A stretch of 64,000 nt of DNA, from the NCBI RefSeq assembly GCF_003602235.1, contig NZ_QZVS01000088.1:1-64000 (forward strand), given 5' to 3'. The notes below the pieces were generated by a model that saw only the letters and a program-made list of their open reading frames with translations, did no database searches and had not been told where the DNA came from. The position numbers and the translations under genes are program-made. Origin of the DNA: Cryobacterium melibiosiphilum (GTDB lineage: Bacteria > Actinomycetota > Actinomycetes > Actinomycetales > Microbacteriaceae). Positions within the stretch are counted from its first letter, which is position 1, and each line of letters begins with the position of its first letter. Shown here in pieces: positions 61,029 to 64,000 of the stretch.

Positions 61029-61678
61029 TCGTTGCTCACGGCACCAGCGCCCACTTCACGGGCGAGGAAGTCATGGACATCGTCGATCTCCTGAGCGCTG
61101 ATGCCGTGTGCCAATCCGGGATACACCTTTTCCACGAGGGTGGTGTGCGGGAGCAGGTAGGCACGGGTGCGCTCGATCGCCGGCTCGCCGATGACACGAT
61201 CCTCTGCGCCTCGGCCCCAGAACAGAGCGGGGCGTGAGTGGGCGAGCAGGTCATCTCCCGGCTGCGGGGCGACTTGAACAAATCCGCCCAGGACGACCGG
61301 TGCGAGTACCCGCTCCGGTCGGGTGCGCAGAAGCTGGCTGGCCATGAGCCCACCCTGCGAGAACCCGAGGGGGACCACCCGGGTGCTCGGGTCCAGGTGT
61401 TCATCGACCCAGGCCCAGATGGCCTCGGTGGCCGCGGCGACGGGCGCGGCATCCGGGTTTCCGGGGGTCACGATCGAGAACCAGGCGGCTGCGCCGTTGC
61501 CCAGATCCAGTGGTGCACGCAGTGATACCCACGGCAGCGTGAGCTTCAGCGGCGAGGCCAGCCCGGTGAGGTCGTCTTCATTCGAGCCGTAACCGTGCAG
61601 GAATATGATGACGGCCGGTGCGGCAACCATCTCCGTCGACCAGGCCGGGGAGCGAACATCATTCAACAGGGCGTTCAT
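61025..61678 (-). CDS. Phospholipase/carboxylesterase family alpha/beta hydrolase
   Basis: 217 aa. [20 protein letters not shown] (oxyanion loop), the nucleophile GFSQGG (Ser109), Asp in [10 protein letters not shown] and His in GLAHGIS complete the triad. Start overlaps nothing upstream; its stop overlaps the LLM start (ATGA), showing an ancestral operon with a now broken partner. Confidence 0.85.
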   Translation of the reverse strand: MNALLNDVRSPAWSTEMVAAPAVIIFLHGYGSNEDDLTGLASPLKLTLPWVSLRAPLDLGNGAAAWFSIVTPGNPDAAPVAAATEAIWAWVDEHLDPSTRVVPLGFSQGGLMASQLLRTRPERVLAPVVLGGFVQVAPQPGDDLLAHSRPALFWGRGAEDRVIGEPAIERTRAYLLPHTTLVEKVYPGLAHGISAQEIDDVHDFLAREVGAGAVSNE

Positions 61679-61852
61679 CGGGCAGACAGCTCCTCAAGCG
61701 AAAGATCGGGCGGTGACGGCCGCAGCCAAGGCGTTCTCGGCGAGCTCATCATGATCTGACTGGTTCCCAGTTTTCGTCGTCACGTCCGTGGATTAGTTGT
61801 ATCTAAAACTAACAGCATCTACTTGTAGATACAACCATTGTAGGAAAGGCCC

Positions 61853-62047
61853 CTAGTGAAGGCCCCGCTTTTCGGCCAGCGTGACCCCGCCTGCCATCCA
61901 GAGTGCCGGAGGGACCTCGCGCACCAGCACTCGGATGCTTGTTGCCGGCGCGCCCCATGCTTCAACCGCGTTGTGGACGCCACGCATGAGTTCGCGCAGC
62001 TGCTCTTCTGTTCGCCCTTCGGCGACCGTGATCTCAATCAATGGCAT
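61853..62047 (-). CDS. 4-oxalocrotonate tautomerase family protein
   Basis: 64 aa from ATG at 62047. The mature N-terminus Pro-1 (MPLIEITVAEGRTEEQLREL), then VREVPPALWMAGGVTLAEKR, is the 4-OT monomer, with Pro1 as catalytic base and Arg residues in the expected strand. Neighbouring TetR gene at 62162 may not regulate it. Confidence 0.85.
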   Translation of the reverse strand: MPLIEITVAEGRTEEQLRELMRGVHNAVEAWGAPATSIRVLVREVPPALWMAGGVTLAEKRGLH

Positions 62048-62161
62048 GCTGTCTCCTGGAATCCTGCTGAGTGGGCGAGTGACGGCCAGGGGCTCGCCGC
62101 CATCTGGGAACGCGCCTGAACTCGAACCGTACCCCGCGATTTCAGCCACAGCCCGAAGGGC

Positions 62162-62734
62162 CTACTCCAGAGTCTTGCTGATCGCGCGCACAGCGGCGAC
62201 AACGTGTCGCCGACGGCGGGTGTTGTCGTCCGGGCTCCCGGTGATGATGAGGCCGAGATTCGCACTCGCGGTCCAGGCGTGCACCAGAGCGACGATGGTC
62301 AGCAACAGGTCTTGAGCTGCGTCGGTTTCAAGGTGCGGCAGAGCGAGCTGAATGGCCGCTACCTTGCCTGAGGCTCGAAGCGAACGCTTGTCGACTCCGA
62401 CCGGGGCGTTCCGTTCGAGGCCTTCCCACGCGGTCAGCCGGGCCAGCCGTGGGTTCGCGACGGAGGCGTCGAAGTAGTCGCCAGCGAATGTCGCAACGCT
62501 TTCTGGTCCGGTTCCGGTCAGGGGGATCTCGTCGAGGCCGGTCGTGAGTTGGCGGGTGATCACGGCATCGAAGAGACCCACTTTGTTGCCGAAATAGGAA
62601 TAGATTCGCTGCTTGTTTACTCCGGAGCCCACGCCGATGCGATCAATGCGTGCGCCGGCGAAACCGTGCTCGGCGAACTCATCTGCCGCAGCCTCTAGCA
62701 GTCGATGCCTCGTTTGTTCAGTGTCCCAAGCCAC
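62162..62734 (-). CDS. TetR family transcriptional regulator
   Basis: 190 aa. HTH LLEAAADEFAEHGFAGARID then GVGSGVNKQRIYSYFGNK (about 11-53), followed by a C-terminal helical domain. Divergent from a small membrane protein and an alcohol dehydrogenase; two inverted repeats lie between. Confidence 0.9.
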   Translation of the reverse strand: MAWDTEQTRHRLLEAAADEFAEHGFAGARIDRIGVGSGVNKQRIYSYFGNKVGLFDAVITRQLTTGLDEIPLTGTGPESVATFAGDYFDASVANPRLARLTAWEGLERNAPVGVDKRSLRASGKVAAIQLALPHLETDAAQDLLLTIVALVHAWTASANLGLIITGSPDDNTRRRRHVVAAVRAISKTLE

Positions 62735-62747
62735 CGGATCAGCTTAT

Positions 62748-62811
62748 CTCCAACTGAATGGTTGGAGTTGCTCGCTCTAGCCCTATGATGAAATCCAACT
62801 GTTTATTTGGA
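62748..62811. promoter_or_regulatory. Two TetR operator candidates
   Basis: CTCCAAC-TGAATG-GTTGGAG (62748-62767, perfect 7-bp arms) and TCCAA-N8-TTGGA (62794-62811) share the CCAAC/TTGGA half site, in the divergent promoter region of the TetR gene and the 62818 gene. Confidence 0.6.
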
Positions 62812-62817
62812 GATTTC

Positions 62818-63111
62818 GTGGAGCATGAAGGCAAGGCACTTGCAGCCGATGAATTCGACGATAGGCATCATCGAAATCCAGCCGTGGCATCGGTTCACAC
62901 TCGCGCAGTCGTCACCTGGCTTGCCATATTTCCCATGGCCGCGATCGGGATGACCGTTCTCAGCGTCGTGGTTCCGTCCTGGCCGCCAGTCCTCAAAGCC
63001 TTGGTGCTCACGGTTTTCGTCGTGCCCGCGGCCGTGTATTTCGCGGTTCCGCGCCTCCTGATGCTTCACAGCGTCATCAGAACGGCCCAGGCGACATCTT
63101 TTCGCCGCTAA
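62818..63111 (+). CDS. Small two-helix membrane protein
   Basis: 97 aa from GTG at 62818. LAADEFDDRHHRNPAVASVH precedes two transmembrane helices (about 30-51 and 56-77). Similar proteins occur beside alcohol dehydrogenases in actinobacteria as far as I recall. It lies 49 bp before the dehydrogenase and is probably co-transcribed. Confidence 0.65.
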   Translation: MEHEGKALAADEFDDRHHRNPAVASVHTRAVVTWLAIFPMAAIGMTVLSVVVPSWPPVLKALVLTVFVVPAAVYFAVPRLLMLHSVIRTAQATSFRR

Positions 63112-63160
63112 TCAATCCGAGGCACGCGCCATTGGGCGGGGCCTGACAGATGGAGAAGAC

Positions 63161-64000
63161 ATGAAAATCACAGCAGCTGTCACACGCGAAAACGGCGGAC
63201 CCTTCACCGTGGAGGAACTCGAGCTCGATGAGCTACGCCACAATGAAGTTCGTGTGCGACTCGTTGCGACGGGGATCTGCCACACCGACGCGCTCGTGCG
63301 TGACGGTGTCTACCCCACGCCCCACCCGGCGGTCCTCGGGCACGAAGGTGCCGGAGTCGTCGATGCGATCGGCGATTCCGTGACGTCCGTCATCGTCGGT
63401 GATCACGTCGTGCTCGCGGCGGCGTATTGCGGTCACTGCCGGCGTTGCCGGGCGGTCCAGATGGCGTATTGCGAGAACCTTCTGGCAGCAGACTTCGGCG
63501 GCCACCGTCTCGACGGCACCACAGCGCTCAGCAAGGGCGACGAAGTCATCTCCTCGCACTTCTTCGGACAGTCCTCGTTCGCCACCGATGCAAATGTGGT
63601 GGAGGAGTCTGTCCTGCGCGTCGACAAAGATGTGCCCCTCGAGCACCTGGGGCCGCTCGGCTGCGGTTTCAATACTGGTGCCGGCACTGTGCTCAACGAG
63701 CTCAAGCCGGAAATCGGTTCAACCCTGGTCGTGTTCGGCGTCGGCGCCGTCGGCAGCGCTGCCGTGATGGCGGCGGTCGTCGCTCAGTGCGCGATCGTGG
63801 TCGCCATCGATATCTTCGATGAGCGCCTCAGCCTGGCCAAAGAGCTCGGGGCTACGCACAGCATCAACTCGAAGACGGAGGATGTCGCGAAGCGCCTGGA
63901 CGAAATCACTCAGGGCCGGGGCGTCAATTACGTCATCGACACCACCGGACGTCCGGAGCTGCTTCGCACCGCAGCAGAGTCGCTCGGGGTTCGAGGTACG
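63161..64000 (+). CDS. Zinc-dependent alcohol dehydrogenase (class III/aryl-alcohol type), partial
   Basis: 280 codons to the window edge. Catalytic zinc ligands are visible: Cys40-His41-x-Asp43 in TGICHTD and His/Glu in GHEGAGVVDAIG. The structural zinc lobe is CGHCRRCRAVQMAYC. The Rossmann motif is VFGVGAVGSAAVMAAV, then IDIFDERLSLAKELGATHSI. Close to benzyl/aryl-alcohol dehydrogenases. Preceded by GGAGAAGAC and by the TetR-controlled small membrane protein. Confidence 0.9.
   Translation, partial: MKITAAVTRENGGPFTVEELELDELRHNEVRVRLVATGICHTDALVRDGVYPTPHPAVLGHEGAGVVDAIGDSVTSVIVGDHVVLAAAYCGHCRRCRAVQMAYCENLLAADFGGHRLDGTTALSKGDEVISSHFFGQSSFATDANVVEESVLRVDKDVPLEHLGPLGCGFNTGAGTVLNELKPEIGSTLVVFGVGAVGSAAVMAAVVAQCAIVVAIDIFDERLSLAKELGATHSINSKTEDVAKRLDEITQGRGVNYVIDTTGRPELLRTAAESLGVRGT

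Noticed and set aside
1-64000. CRISPR array, prophage or biosynthetic cluster
   Set aside because: No regular short repeats with spacers, no cas, capsid, terminase or large synthase genes were seen.

Overview
The window comes from a high-GC actinobacterial chromosome. Codon use, GTG starts, many apparently leaderless promoters and the protein families (DUF2975-XRE pair, HAAS/PadR pair, DUF6326, RNase J-like MBL protein, MsiK-dependent style sugar ABC operon without its own ATPase) point to Actinomycetota. The family Microbacteriaceae (Cryobacterium/Leifsonia-like) is my best guess from protein style only. There are no rRNA genes, no complete tRNA and no CRISPR array. One end of an IS21-family element sits at the left edge.

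Layout. 1-6,100: an IS21-type end, then scattered small membrane proteins and a leaderless DUF2975-XRE operon, with gene-poor gaps holding copies of a roughly 42-45 bp dispersed repeat. 6,083-11,187: DUF2461 protein, TetR regulator, orphan UmuD-like S24 peptidase, then a tight operon of two paralogous MDR dehydrogenases flanking a divergent endonuclease III. 11,300-20,900: accessory region with three toxin-antitoxin loci (one with a broken antitoxin), a frameshifted serine resolvase, a methyltransferase, a NYN/LOTUS protein, and a Clp_N-SRPBCC fusion with its small HTH partner. 21,000-26,500: PadR/HAAS pair, an intact ECF sigma factor with its membrane partner, debris of a second sigma module and of an aminoglycoside phosphotransferase, and a tRNA-like 3' fragment. 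26,690-30,233: acetoin pathway (alsS-alsD, divergent LysR regulator). 30,300-36,150: a gene graveyard with ParD/HTH/ImmA remnants, an HsdR fragment, a class IV aminotransferase fragment, a gene broken by a 10-bp tandem duplication, and a UvrA/NmrA mosaic, interspersed with intact regulator pairs. 36,300-39,600: a yybP-ykoY-type (Mn2+) riboswitch upstream of TerC, and an ABC exporter. 40,000-45,600: small unknowns, VOC proteins and pyridoxal kinase. 45,900-52,217: HAD phosphatase, sugar-type ABC importer, beta-CASP-like metallo-hydrolase and RpiR regulator. 52,985-57,555: ChrA, SRPBCC, and a pair of CNNM/HlyC-type transporters. 57,600-64,000: three redox/stress loci controlled by TetR regulators, including three tandem operators at 58,350-58,392, and a chimeric LLM-oxidoreductase/nitrilase pseudogene.

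How things fit together. Three coherent metabolic units stand out. AlsS and AlsD turn pyruvate into acetoin under a LysR regulator. The HAD-ABC-MBL-RpiR operon probably imports and dephosphorylates/hydrolyses an unknown phosphorylated or lactone-type sugar. The dehydrogenase-Nth-dehydrogenase operon couples aldehyde/ketone redox enzymes to base-excision repair, which is the most unusual association here. Much of the rest is small accessory genes and decaying modules, consistent with repeated insertion and deletion. Positions and families were read by eye; no database search was run.
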